64,000 nt of DNA from positions 67,685-131,684 of the forward strand of contig MNCI01028378.1 of assembly GCA_015680685.1 (NCBI GenBank), given 5' to 3'. This DNA is from Gnetum montanum. Taxonomy: Eukaryota > Streptophyta > Gnetopsida > Gnetales > Gnetaceae. Shown here piece by piece: positions 1 to 12,073 of the stretch; the stretch's first letter is position 1, and the number at the start of each line of letters is the position of its first letter. The notes under the pieces are model-generated. The model was given only the letters and a program-made list of their open reading frames with translations, was not told the origin of the DNA and searched no databases. The position numbers and the translations under genes are program-made.

Positions 1-20
1 AGTGATGATGAATGTAAGAT

Positions 21-22
<2 letters not shown>

Positions 23-53
<31 letters not shown>
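23..53. repeat. TA dinucleotide microsatellite
   Basis: An uninterrupted alternating A/T run of about 30 bases. It is a simple repeat with no associated gene. Confidence 0.95.
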
Positions 54-55
<2 letters not shown>

Positions 56-1544
56 CATTAACTTTATGTGAACTACATAGACTAGCATATTTTTTGTACT
101 TTTATAAAATATGGATTTTGTATGATATTGTAAATATTTAAGCTTTTTAAATATTTTCCTAACTAAATAATAAAATAAAATAATTATGAAAATTCTATTG
201 TTTCCATCTTTTGTGTCTTGTTATAACTATCATTTTTTATTTTGATGTGAACTACATATTTGAGACAAAATAATATTAAAAGGATCATCACTCAAAGGAT
301 CAATGGATGAGCAAAAGCATAATCCTTTTCAAGTGGGTATGACTAGACTCAACCTAAGTTTTATGACTTGGAAAATAAGCCAATTACCATCACTTCAAAT
401 GATGGTCCTTAAGAAAAATAATATTATTTTTATTATATATTATTTTTTAGGAAAAGTATAGTCATTTATATAATGAGAGAGATGAGCCCTTCAATCAATA
501 AGTATAATAGCAATATCATCATAGAAGGTAGAAGATCCTATAGTAAAATAGATGAACATCCAAACCAATAGAAAATCCCTAGGCATTCCTATAAGGCATC
601 AAAACAAAAAACTAAAAAATAGTCATGTGAAACAACATAAAGTTCATTTCAATAGAGGATATGTGTAATCAAACATTTAGAAGAACACACAATTTATGGA
701 TGTCACATTATCTCATCTTGTAAGAAGTCATGAGTATTAAATGTTATTATATGCTTTCATGGATATTTTTCCATAATTGAAAGTTAGTGAATGTTTTTGA
801 GATGCATTTAAAAAGAGATTTTTGACACTTTGCATGAAAACTTTGAGCATTCTACTTGAGCAAAATCTTCTAGGCATCCTCCACCCATAATGAAATCTCA
901 TGCAAGTGGCTTTGAATAATGGACCCTTCTATAATCATTTCCCAACATTGATCCCATATGATCCAAATCGACATGCACATGAATTAAACTACAACCTTTG
1001 TAAATAGACATTCCTTGAAAAGGTGTATCACAATTTTAATCTTCTTATAGCTAAGGATACACTAGAAGGCCAAGGAAAAACCATATAGTTGGAGTTTTCC
1101 TTGAGTGAGCACTACATGATGAGCCAACAACCAAGCAAAAACCTCACCTTTGGTCAACAATGAAACCTTCAAATAAGGTCTCATCCCCTTACTTTGGACA
1201 AGGATTGCCTATAAAGACATGAGATCTACTATCTATGGTTTGTCTAAGCAAAATGCAAGGTATCTTCATAGGCTGAATTAAGGGGGGCTGTGTATTTTAA
1301 TAATTTATTATAATTATATATTATTATTTTAATATCAAATACTAGTTTTTTTATAAGAATTTTAAACATAGATAATTTTTTTGCAGATTTGTTTAAGGCC
1401 AAACAAGTGTTGTTGGCATCATGTTTTGGTGTATTATTCATTTATGTAATCTATTTCATATTAATGTAATTATATTTATTTGTATATTTTTAATTAAAAA
1501 TTTCAATATTTTTTATTTAATTATAATCATGACCATCATTTAGA
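54..1544. other. AT-rich intergenic DNA, no gene seen
   Basis: I see only short open frames broken by stops, with no conserved motif on either strand. It is probably very old, decayed repeat DNA. Confidence 0.6.
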
Positions 1545-1680
1545 TTGATGTTAAGATGCTTTTTTCTCAAGTTGTAAGACTCAAATTCAAAATTAGGCAC
1601 AACTAGTTAAGCTTTTACCCATCCATTGATCCTCTTAGGACCACACCTTAGAGAGATGAACATTAAGCCTCTAGGTGATG
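1545..1680 (+). repeat. SINE-like repeat, copy 1
   Basis: This stretch aligns by eye with the reverse complement of about 56,299-56,445. Shared blocks include TCAAGTTGTAAG near 1,567 and GCATTAAGCCTCTAG (here with one change) near 1,660. In the 56-kb copy the block order resembles a tRNA-derived SINE: an A-box-like AGTAAGGTGTTTG followed by a B-box-like GGTTCAACCC. Here the B box has decayed to AATTCAAAAT. The family is unnamed; the similarity is seen, the SINE label is inference. Confidence 0.5.
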
Positions 1681-3317
1681 ATATTTATTTATTTATTTAT
1701 AAATATATATTATAAGAAGTTTTTTTGCACCATATTGTGCTACTTTCTTAATGGTCGTGACCCATGGAAGATACCTATTTATCTTTGGTTTACTTGCCTA
1801 CAATATTATTAATAGCATTAACTCACTCTTGAACATTAGTGTAAGTGGCTTCTTATCCCTCTTTATATGATCATATTTGATCATATAATGATCTAGTATC
1901 TTTATATTACACTTTATCAAATTACAACTACATTGTAACAGTAGTATTAGACTTAGCATTGCCCACCAAAATTGAAGTTTTGAAATTAAGAAACTTACAA
2001 CTAGGCTAACACATTATTATTACAGTGGTAGTTTTAAGCATAAGTAACTTAGTTTAATCCCATTACCTTGGCTAGCTTTAGTTAACACTTTTCCTAAGAC
2101 TATTTTAATCTTTTAATTTTTTATTACTTTCCAAGTTGTGAGGAAGGAACATCTTTAGTTTTATCAACAAGTTTTTTTAATGAATAATTTTTACAAATTA
2201 AATATCATAATTCATATATGAAGTAGTTGTTGATTTTTTCAATGTAAGAAGATTCAAAAAAAAAATTTATTTTACAAATAATGTGGGTAGCCCAATTGAG
2301 AAAAACTAATTTTTTTGATTTTATAGTTACAATATCTTTGCACTCCATATGAGTTTGGGCTAAATCTTAGGCTTGATAGAAAGTTTGTTCTACAATCTAT
2401 AAGCCTTTAAAATTTTAGAGCAATTGGAATTTATTTAATAATTTAAATCTATTATGAAAAAGGGGTCTTGAATAAAACTATTTAGCATCTAGAATAGAAA
2501 TTGATGACTTGCACAATGAATATATTTACAATATGAGAGAGTTATAGATTGAGTGAATACTTGATAAAAAGCTCTTTCAACAATCTACCTACCTACAAAA
2601 TTTGGAATTGATTTGATGATTAAAACTTGTTACAAAAGAGTAGCCCTAAATGTGATTGTTCACATTCTTGGATTAATGAATATGATGAATTAATGCTAAA
2701 TGATGATAATTACTAGAGTGAAAAATTTTGTAACATAATATATCTCATTGTTTTAGCATCAAATTGCATCAATGACATTAATGTCATCACTTACAAATAT
2801 GATTTTCCCATGGGGCATGACACAATAACTCTAACAATAATCATAATTTTGGATCCTTGTCATGCACCCAACTATCCTTTACTTTTTAACTATGTGACAA
2901 ATCATATTCTAGGTAAAAACTTAGTATGTATATTTATGTATCAAAGGAGTCTTATTTCTACTTGATTGTTAATGAGAGGCCATTTAAGTAGTTATCTTAT
3001 TATCTAATACTGTCAATTATCAATTTAAGGTATTATTATATTCCTTTATAATTCTTCTAAAGATTCATGTTGGCTACATGTCTTGGAGTGTACTTATAAT
3101 CAAATTATTGTAGGTTATAACATTTATCCCCCTCATTTTTGGCTAACAAGTCAAGGGTTAATGCCTACTTTTGTGGCCACACATTCTTGAAACATACCCA
3201 TTCACTCACTTATGGTCCATGTAGTGTTAGTGAAAGTTAAACAACCTATATACTTGTGTCACCTATGCATGTATGTTAATCATGTCCATTTTGCAAGAAT
3301 GTTTAAGATCCTCATTT
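1681..3317. other. AT-rich intergenic DNA, no gene seen
   Basis: No coding motif, LTR boundary or RNA gene was recognised on either strand. Open frames are short and not conserved in appearance. Confidence 0.6.
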
Positions 3318-3435
3318 TTCTATGAGGTGTTACCAAGTGGTAAAACTTTTGAATTGAAAACTCCAAGTCATGGATTCAATTCTAGTGGGTAATGTTGAGT
3401 TATAAAGCTCTAAGTGGACTATATATCTTAGGGTG
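3318..3435 (+). repeat. Possible SINE-like repeat
   Basis: ACCAAGTGGTAAAACTT near 3,331 resembles a Pol III A box, and TCATGGATTCAATTC near 3,368 resembles a B box about 35 bases later. The spacing fits a tRNA-derived promoter. I could not match it to a second copy with confidence, so it may be chance. Confidence 0.3.
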
Positions 3436-3673
3436 TACCTATATTACAATTATTTCAAGGTTCCAAGACAATGATAGAAGAATCTATAGTGATGTGTGGG
3501 TATGTTTTCTTCACATTCTCGCTCATTCAAGATCATAAACCAATCAAATTTATTGATTTAAGTTCTTTTACTTGTACTTCAAAAAGATAAACTATTTTCT
3601 TGCTAGAAATTTTATTTTATTATTGGAAGCAACATTTTTAAGTTATTTTTAATAAATAAAAACCTATAACAAT

Positions 3674-4518
3674 TGATGAATTGTGGCTTGTTAGGCCTTG
3701 ATATCAAATCCTCAACATCAGGTACACGATATCACAACCTGGATAATGATATTGTGATTCCTTTGTAGGCATATAAATATAGCATTCAGGTGCATAAGAA
3801 GGGAGTTAGTTGGTAAGTCTTAGGGTAGAGTATTTTTGTTAGTTTTAAGTTAGTTTTTAGTTCTTTCCAAGTGCATGCCCACAGTGTAATGATTGTAATT
3901 ATACGGAACCTTTGTTCGAGTGTGATATACTTGGACATACACAAAATTGGCAAAAAAGAATGAGATTACTCTATCATTGCAGCATTCACTTAGTTTTTAA
4001 TTTTTTAATTTTTGATTATTATTATTTTTTTCTTAGTTAATATTTATTTATCGTTATTTACTATTTCTGTTGTTAAATGCAGAATGAGTACATCTTAATC
4101 ACAAACATTTAAGTTTAAGTACTTTGTAACCTAGTAGCGTATCTAGTAGTGCCTCGAGTAATGTGTGCTTGGTAATCCCAGAGGTAGTACATGAGGTCCA
4201 AGATGCATACAAATGATTAAGGATGGATGCTCATCGCACTTATGCTAGTTTACATTTTATTTTATTATTTCTGGTTAGTTTAAATCAAGATTATTTTTCA
4301 TTAGAAGTTGTCTAGTGTTAGGAATCCCATCATACACCTCACGCTGGACTAAACCATATGTGACAAAGTAATTACTAGTCCAAGTGGAAAGACAATGAAC
4401 TGTAATCAATGTGTAACTATTTAGGTGCCACAACTAGTCCATCTATGGAGTTCGACTAGATCATGCATACATGCTTGTATTCATATGGTTGAGCATAGGG
4501 GTACCTCACCCCTCATTA
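3674..4518 (+). repeat. Element A 5' LTR
   Basis: It matches 12,074-12,932 over its length, starts TGATGAATTGTGG and ends TCATTA one base before the primer site. The two LTRs are clearly diverged (many C/T and G/A differences), so the insertion is old. Confidence 0.85.
3772..3779 (+). promoter_or_regulatory. TATA box of element A 5' LTR
   Basis: TATAAATA lies about 100 bases into the LTR and is kept in the 3' LTR at 12,186. It would place the element transcript start around 3,805. Confidence 0.6.
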
Positions 4519-4519
4519 T

Positions 4520-4537
4520 TGGCACCATTGCAAGGGA
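4520..4537 (+). promoter_or_regulatory. tRNA-Asp-type primer binding site of element A
   Basis: TGGCACCATTGCAAGGGA begins one base after the LTR end. It fits the complement of the plant tRNA-Asp 3' end, which is typical of the Athila lineage, with four changes that are mostly G-to-A at former CpG sites. Confidence 0.75.
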
Positions 4538-4650
4538 TGGTGATAGTTATCTAGATTAGTTATATCATACAAGATTGTTGTAACGAAATACTAACGATAA
4601 ATATTTTAGAAAGAAACTAATTGCAAATAAGTCACCCACACTTCACAACA

Positions 4651-5940
4651 ATGTCCCTCTCAAAATACTATGATAATGCAACAATTAGTGAGGCAATTTA
4701 TTAGAGAACTATTAAAATGTATAACGACAGAGAAGTTTGGAGTACTCAACCTCATGCAAGAGTCTCATATGTTCATGAACATCCCAATGATACTCAAGGA
4801 CTCTTGTCATTCAACTTGGACACCTTTAGCAAGGATGGGACATCCCATAGAATGAAGAGGCCTATAAGGCCTAGGACCTTCTCAATAGTTAATAAGAATT
4901 TATCTAGGGATGATTGGGAGACCTACAAAAGTCATGACATAAGTCTTCTAGTTCTTTCTCTTCCTTTGCTCCTTCAATGTCGAGTCATGACATGTATGAC
5001 CATTTCTCAAGGGATCAATGTAGAAATAAAAATCAAACCCACAAGAAAAGCTAGGAATGTTGACATGAACAAAGACCACATTGCCCCAACTCAACAACTC
5101 ATAACCTATTTAGTGACAATGAACCCCTGTAATGCATATACAAGAGGCTATTCAAATACCCCACAAGAATCATAAGGAAGGCTACCTACCCTAGCTTGAT
5201 TTAAACAAATTTCCCAAGTTTTCAGGAGGCTATGATTTAGATCTACAACATTATTTACAAGCCTTTTATGATGCCTACACTTGGAACAAATTGATAATGG
5301 GTGGCAAAGACTTAAGTTCTTTCCTATGATACTCATGGATCAAGCAAAAGTATGGTATAGGTTTCCAAAACCAAAATCAATTCGTCATTGGCTAACAATG
5401 GTAGAACTCTTCAACAAAAGATATCAAACTTATGCAAGAGTGTCAACCTTGAGGAGACAAATCCAAGAGTGAAAAAAAGGGCAACATGAACCCTTGGACA
5501 TGGCCTTAGTAAGATATTACTCACTGTTAAAAATTTTCCCAAGCCATGGGTTCTATAAGGAAAGTCTAATGTATCACATCATGGATGGGCTTCGTAATGA
5601 AATAAGGGAGACCCTAAGGATGTGTGCCCCAAGTCAACTATATGAACTACAAACCCATCAATTCCAAGACCTTATTAAGCGTGTAGCAAAAGAAGAAGAA
5701 GAAATAGCCAAATGGGAGAATGTTGAAAGATCTCAACAAGACCAAAATCTCAAAATAATAAAGGTCCATGAAGAGGAGAAATCCACTCATCTCACAGAGG
5801 TGGAATCATCTTTGCCAATACTACAATCGCTAGAGGAAATTGAGGCAAAGATCAATAAGATGATAGAATGGGTACATGAAAAATTTGGAGAATATGCAAA
5901 CATTATTGAGGTGGAACCATGCATGATCACTCTAAAATAG
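4651..5940 (+). pseudogene. gag: Element A gag, broken
   Basis: Gag is the structural protein that packages retrotransposon RNA. The frame opens with ATG at 4,651 and meets a stop at codon 18. It then runs open to 5,175, shifts frame, and continues from about 5,180 to 5,940 with one more stop at 5,470. The segment around 5,281-5,470 contains FPMILMDQAKVWYRFPK and a following RYQ...TLRRQIQ block, characteristic of the Ty3/gypsy gag core. The last 100 residues are Glu- and Lys-rich and probably form a coiled coil. No zinc knuckle is visible. Stops and frameshifts make it non-functional. Confidence 0.75.
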
Positions 5941-6189
5941 GACAGAACAACACTCAATAATCAAAAAGAAGGGTTGAAGAAAATAAGGATAGGGGTTCAA
6001 TTGCCAATCATAAGTATCAATGTAATGTTTATCTATACGATCATCCTGAAAGTCAATACCCAATATTGTCACATTTACATGAGCATTGGGGAGGGATGTT
6101 ACATCTAAAACACCACTAATTTTGTCCTAGCACTTTGAAATGAGAATGACTCAAGCCCTTTCAAAGTTTCAGGAGGCAAAATTTGGCTA
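5941..6189 (+). other. Post-gag segment with a polypurine-tract-like run
   Basis: The gag frame may continue in degraded form. GGGGAGGGA at 6,087-6,095 is followed directly by TGTTACATC, a layout typical of a polypurine tract next to an LTR start. This may mark a second, nested LTR (see findings). Confidence 0.3.
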
Positions 6190-6790
6190 AGGCATGGAGC
6201 TCACACCCAACTTGCCCAAGGCAACTTCCTCACCCTCAGCGTGAGCAACTCCACATAGTGTCAAAACTAAGTTAAAAATGATCTGATTTCTAAGTTGTTT
6301 TCAAAAGATTTTTGGAGGTCATGCCGCAAGTCACGTTGCAGGCCACCCTGCAGCGTGAGTCCAGCGTGACCAACTCTAGGAGCCTCCAAATAGAGTCGAA
6401 ACAATCCGACTTCCAAGGTGTAGATCATCGTTCATGGTCAACAACCTCTAGTCCCAGCTTCAGAATTCCAAAATTTAGAATGTTATATTTCAGCTCAAAA
6501 TTGCAAGTTTTCAGAAGTTTCTTCATGTCACGCTGCAGCATGAGTCCAGCGTGACCTACCATAAATAGCTCAAAATAGGTTATTTTGAACCTCAGTTTCT
6601 TACTCTCAAGATCAATCATAGCCAAATAGTTGTTTCACTCAGGAATCAGGCTTGAAAATTCAAAATTTGGTGAAAAATTTGCAAGTCTTTGCTCACTCAT
6701 GTTGAGGTCATGTTGCAATGTGAGTGTCGTGTGAGTGCAGCATGCGCACACTCAAGTCATGCCAAGACAAAATCAACTCATGCTAGAAGT
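6190..6790 (+). repeat. Degenerate tandem repeat, about 180-bp unit
   Basis: The core GCAGCGTGAGTCCAGCGTGA occurs at about 6,347 and, with one change, at about 6,535. Weaker relatives lie near 6,232 and 6,715. Each core sits in a longer related context (for example GTCACGTTGCAG and GTCACGCTGCAG just upstream), giving a period of roughly 180 bp. The segment is less CpG-depleted than its flanks. Confidence 0.55.
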
Positions 6791-7128
6791 CCTTCGAAAC
6801 CACTTGAATCGACACTCGACCATAGTCAAGTCGCAAATCTAGAAGTTTCTACAGAGACATAACCAATTTCTCTTGTTGTACATTATCATTGTAAATTTTC
6901 ATTTGTGGGGTTGTGAAGCCCTCACAGTCCAAATTGTACATTCTTCCATAGGCTTGAGTAAGCCACATGGTGTAAGGTACAATGAACCTCATCAAGAACG
7001 TAGCTTGCCCACACATGTCCAACTCACACACAGTTGTCCATTGGACACGTGTCACGAGATTCGTGTTTCTCTCATGTCCCAGCCATTGATTCCATTCATG
7101 AATTCCATGCCTGAGCCCAACCAAATCC

Positions 7129-7136
7129 TATAAATA
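7129..7136 (+). promoter_or_regulatory. TATA-like box inside element A
   Basis: CCTATAAATACCC is a good plant TATA context in the middle of the element. It would suit the promoter of a nested LTR that begins near 6,096. No coding unit is tied to it. Confidence 0.3.
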
Positions 7137-10100
7137 CCCTGTCAATTCACATAAACGGGGTTGGAAATTTTGAAGGTTGATGGCTTAGGAAACTCAGACT
7201 AGAAATCCTTGGACGCTCAGACATGCTTGACTCCTAGCATCCAAGCACTTTTGAAACACATCACATCACATCACCCTAGGGCTTGGCACTTGACCTACCA
7301 TCCACACATGTAGCTACACTTTGACTAGTGCACATCTTTTCTAAGCAATATAATATAGTTCTTTTTGCCAGCCATTATTTTTTTTACTCTATTTTACATT
7401 TATTTTATGTTTCGTTTACAATGCCACTTCTGCATACATTTCTGTTTATATTTCGTATGCACTGTTTACATTTTAAAACATTAGTTACGATAACCCCAGT
7501 GCAAGCCATAGTTTATGCTCAGGGAAGTCCTTGGTTGATTTGCATGTAGACCATCCAAGGCACTCTGCCTTTGTTTTCTTTTCCAGCTTGCCCTCGGGCA
7601 AAGGCAAGGTTAGCTGTGTCTACCCGACAATCTTTCAGTGTTTGTTTCTCTTCCAGCCTTACACCAATGATTTAGGTCAGTACAACATCTAGATTTCATA
7701 CAAAAGTATTGTGTCCAAACATAGTGGTGAAATCCCTAGTCGTGGGGGAGGCTACCGCCAAACCAACCATACCCTTCATATACCCAAACACCAAATGTCT
7801 ATTATGTTCAGCACCTTGTTTCCCCAACTAGATCAACATTCTCTACTTCATCTCATCATTATCATTCTCCCAAATACTATCAATCCATGTCCTCTCCAGC
7901 AAGATCACCATCTCATGTTCCTTACACTCCTTGTTTTTAATATTCTTATCCTTCACCCTTCACCACTAATAGCACTTGAAGGTTTTGCACCATAGCACCA
8001 ATCCATGAACATTACTTGTGCTACTACTGTCAACAGTAGTGGAGGTCCTCCACAATGTCAAAAGCATCCTTTCTTTAGACATGATCCTAGAAAAAGATAG
8101 CATGGTTCCAAAACCACTACATCCTCTAACTTAGCACAAGCTAGCACTATGTTACACCTTCCTCTTTGAACTCAATGCCTTCTATTACCTTTCCCAGACC
8201 GTCAATTAACACTCCAACAACCATGCGGCCTAATGAATATAATCACGTAGGGAGACATATCGATCCTTGCATATCATCATACAGTCATGAGTGCCATAGG
8301 GGGTCAGCTCTTTATTACATAACCACATCTTATAATCTATCCCATTGTGCCTTCTTTAATCAAGTGTGTGAACTCTAGTTTGGGTACATTCTTGCCACCA
8401 CATCAAAAGACACCTAGTGGTTTGGATATGATTGAACCCCAATGTTTCCAACATGCATGGATCCAAACTTTTCATTTATTAATTCTCTCCATGCTCAAAG
8501 TGTTAGTCATGGGGGGATACCCCCCATTCCAATAAGTAGAATTAGTAGATGTTTTTCTTTTCTTTGATTTTACAATTTTTTTATTTTCTAGTATTTCACT
8601 TTTCAAACGGTTGTTTTATCTTTTTGAGGGTAATCTCATTGGTGAATAAAATACTCATGTGACTTGTCAGTTGAGATGTGCTTTATGCTATTAATTCACA
8701 AGTGATTAATTATTTGAACAGTGAGCCTACAACATCCACCCATCCATTCTATTAATAAGAGGTTCTATTCTAGGTACGATGATATTCTTGTCATTATTAA
8801 AACTTAAAGTAACTTTGTACTCATTATGACCAGAGTGAAAAATGATGGACTAAGCAAGAATGACCAAGGTGAGACATCAAGGAGACTTGTGGATTCTCTT
8901 TGGTGACATCTGTTGGTGCTATCATGCAGCTCTGTTGTACTAAAATCCTTCTAGATCTAGTGAAAATGAAAGTAAGAGTAATAAAGGCATTCAATAAAGA
9001 AACTCATTGATATTCTAGAGGATCCCACAGGAAATACATGCACCCATGCCTAAAGGTTGGTGGCTTCTCTAGATCACCATTGCAAAAGACAAGATGTCAA
9101 AGTGACCAGAAGAAGAAAGAGAGAAAAAAACAAAAAGAAGAATAACAAAGAAAAGATCAAGAAGAATGTGCCATAGAAAAATTCCAAATGACTTCTCCCT
9201 TGGACAAAATGCCAAGTGATTGTACACCTTGCTATCATGATGCTCTTATGGCTGTCCATCATTGGATGAAACAATGCAATGTCACTGATCAGAGCCATGG
9301 ACTTCATCTTGATTTTGGAGAGAAAGGCTAATAATACATTAATCACACCCCACACTCAGGATTTATTGTGCCCAAGGTCAATTACCTCATGTCCCAATTT
9401 CGACAGTCCCTTCTATGATTCATTTCATCCCACTATTCATGTATTTTTCACTTGTATCTTGTGTGGCATAAAACTTGTACCTCATCCCAATGTTAGTTAA
9501 CATGTGTGTGTTTTGTTGCACTGGTGCAGATTGCATTTAACCCTTCTAGTGCCTAAGGATATTATAAGATGTGGTTATGTAAGGGCATGATAGGTAGGAA
9601 CTTTCTTTGGGGAGGACCCACTTGCATAACTTTTGTAATTTGCACTCATTGTGCATCACCATAGCATCTTATACCCTCTGAGTATTGCATTGCTAAAGTT
9701 ATCCTTTCCATTATCATCATTTTAATTCAAACATTCTTGTGCACCACTACATGTCCTTTTTTCCTTACCCTATTCATGAACTTCATTGTAAAATTCCACT
9801 TCATTGCACGTTTGGTGGCTTTAGGTCTCCTCAACATTACCCTAGAGCTTTCAAATTAACCTTAAATCCTTCATTTTTGGTTTTGGAAATTCAAAAATTT
9901 ATCAATTTTGCTAAGTACCCTATTTCAAAAGAGATGCAATATTGGGTCTGTGCTAGTGCATATTTGATATCATGTCTATAAAATCTATATATATGGACCC
10001 CCCATGAGCATCAACATCATATTCTACTATTCATGCGAGGGGAGTTGTTGTACTTTTCTTTGATGAATTCTCATGCTGTGAGCACCTATCATTAAAATAT

Positions 10101-10501
10101 TAATATCTTGCTCATTAATGCTCCAATTCTTGTTCCAATCAAACCTATTTAAACACAAAGTGTTTAACTTAGTCGTGAGGGAATGGTACACTCAAAGTTG
10201 CAGGTAATTTTTTTGAAATTTTTCCTTGCCCAAATGATATCATAAGGGTTAATTAACCTTAAAAATGCTAAAAACATATGCAAAATTAATTTTATTTCTT
10301 CACCCAGACCATAAAAATTCTTTTTTTGGAAGTCACCAAATCCAATTAGGCCTAATATTAAAACTCTTAGGGGAATTTTCATGAAAAGTTTTAACTTTGA
10401 AATCACACTAGGCAAGAAATGAATCTATTAAATGAAATGAGTAAGGTATAAATCAAATTTTGTAAATGGCTTTACTAATAGTTGGTCTTGTGTGATTACA
10501 G
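7137..10501 (+). other. Element A internal DNA with no recognisable pol
   Basis: In an autonomous element this space would hold protease, RT, RNase H and integrase. I checked the frames for RT (YxDD, PFGL), integrase (HHCC, DDE) and RNase H motifs and saw none. Short frames such as 7,711-7,995 and 8,166-8,378 are Ser/Pro/Tyr-rich without a recognised family. The stretch is either non-coding filler of a non-autonomous element or contains a decayed nested insertion. Confidence 0.5.
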
Positions 10502-11880
10502 ATGGCCCCTAAACAAGGACAACAAGGAGTACCCTCTTAGGGTGCGTCCAAATGGCCAAGGAGAGGCAAAGGCCAAGTGCCTTCTAAATAACAAGCAAAG
10601 TAGGAGGAACAATCATTTAATGTTCATCAAGAACCTCCTGTTACTACACAATCTGGGCATGCCGAAGGTGAAAACGATAGGGCACCTAAACAAGGACAAC
10701 ATATGATGTTGTCTCCAAAATGTGTTCAAGCAATTTGAGAAAGGTTCACATCAGCAATAGTGATTGTGGAACTCAATTTTGGACCTTTTGCTAAATTTTC
10801 CCATGATTTAGTTAGAGATCAACTTAAAGGATCTCCCGTATTGCCTGTTCTCTCAAAAAGTGGTGATTGTACTTGGGGGAGATGTACTAATTCTAGCATA
10901 ACAACGAAGAAGGCACCACTACTAATATTGGTGGGGCTTCAGTATATTTCTCTACCAAAGCCATTTCAAAAGTTTTGAATCTTTCAAATACAGGACCTAA
11001 GGTTTCTCACTTGTCCACTCGCTCTAATGCTAATGCATGAAAAATACGGTTAAAAAGGGCATACAGTAAGGAGGATAAAACATATGGAGAGCTCACACTT
11101 GAAAAGAGGATCTTTTTTAAAATTGGCACCTTTCATATTTTCCCAACAAAAAAACTAAATAGGATTTCTACCTATGTGGCTAGAGAAAGTGCCATCTTGA
11201 TGGACAATGTTGATGTCAACTTTCCCCATTTATATTTCATAGAAATTTTAAGGCGATTTGAAGAATGTAAGACAGGGAAGTTTGCATTACCTTTTCCCTA
11301 CCTAATCAAGAAGTTGTGCCAACATGATGGAATTATGGGGTACATGAATGAAATCCCCAAAAAGGCTCAAAATACCTCCTATGTTGAATTACTGAAGCCA
11401 CCAACACCAAGGAAAAATGTTGGTGAGACATTGGAGTCTGAGCAAGAGCAGAAAGTTGGGCCAACTGCACCTCAAACAACTATGCCTAATGAACTTCTGG
11501 GTATAAGGTCTAGTCAACAATAGGAAGCAGGGCCTAGCACATAACCCATAGGCTAGCAAGACCAATTGCCATCACTGCCACAAGACTATCGACCAATTGG
11601 CTTATAGATTACCAGGAATGTAGAGACAAAGCCAGACCTTATGAGAAGGAACGATGATTGTTTGCAGCTTGGTATGTTAAAGCCAATCAGATATTTCTAC
11701 AACTGTCGTGCCCATGGAAGGTGCTAGCTCCATCAAATATTGGAACATCAGCATGGATGGCACATGATCCCTAGACTAAAAGGGAAAAGCTTCAAGCGCT
11801 CCTCTAGAGACATCCATTCCAAAACCTAGAGCACAATATAAAGGGAAGAGGCCCATGGAGGATCCAACATTAGCTAGAAC
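10502..11880 (+). pseudogene. Element A 3' accessory ORF
   Basis: The ORF begins MAPK at 10,502, directly after a splice-acceptor-like TGATTACAG. Early stops and frameshifts break it. Around 11,048-11,350 one frame reads through LKRAYSKEDKTYGELTLEKR, then FKIGTFHIFPTKKLNRISTY, then ALPFPYLIKKLCQ. The same blocks recur in element B (45,176-44,800) and element C (62,618-62,340). The pattern (Trp/Tyr-rich block, HxxP-like segment, LIKKLC) resembles the 3' ORF product of Athila-type elements, sometimes annotated as a putative plant transposon protein. The assignment is from memory of the family pattern and the function is unknown. The tail after 11,523 is degraded and lacks the coiled coil seen in C. 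Confidence 0.6.
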
Positions 11881-12062
11881 CACATGAGTTCTAGCAATTT
11901 TGTCTTTTGTATTTTGTGTTTGTATTGCAATTTTGTTTGTTTAATTCTACATTGTGGCATGAAGTAATTCATAGTTAGTCAATAATCCCATACCTATCCA
12001 CTATGTAATCAAGAAACTCATTCTCATCTGATTATTTGACTCGAGGACGAGTTGTTATTCAC

Positions 12063-12073
12063 GTGTGGGGGTA
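12063..12073 (+). promoter_or_regulatory. Element A polypurine tract
   Basis: GTGTGGGGGTA directly precedes the 3' LTR. It is the expected priming site for plus-strand DNA synthesis. Element C has a matching GAGGGTA next to its 3' LTR. Confidence 0.65.
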
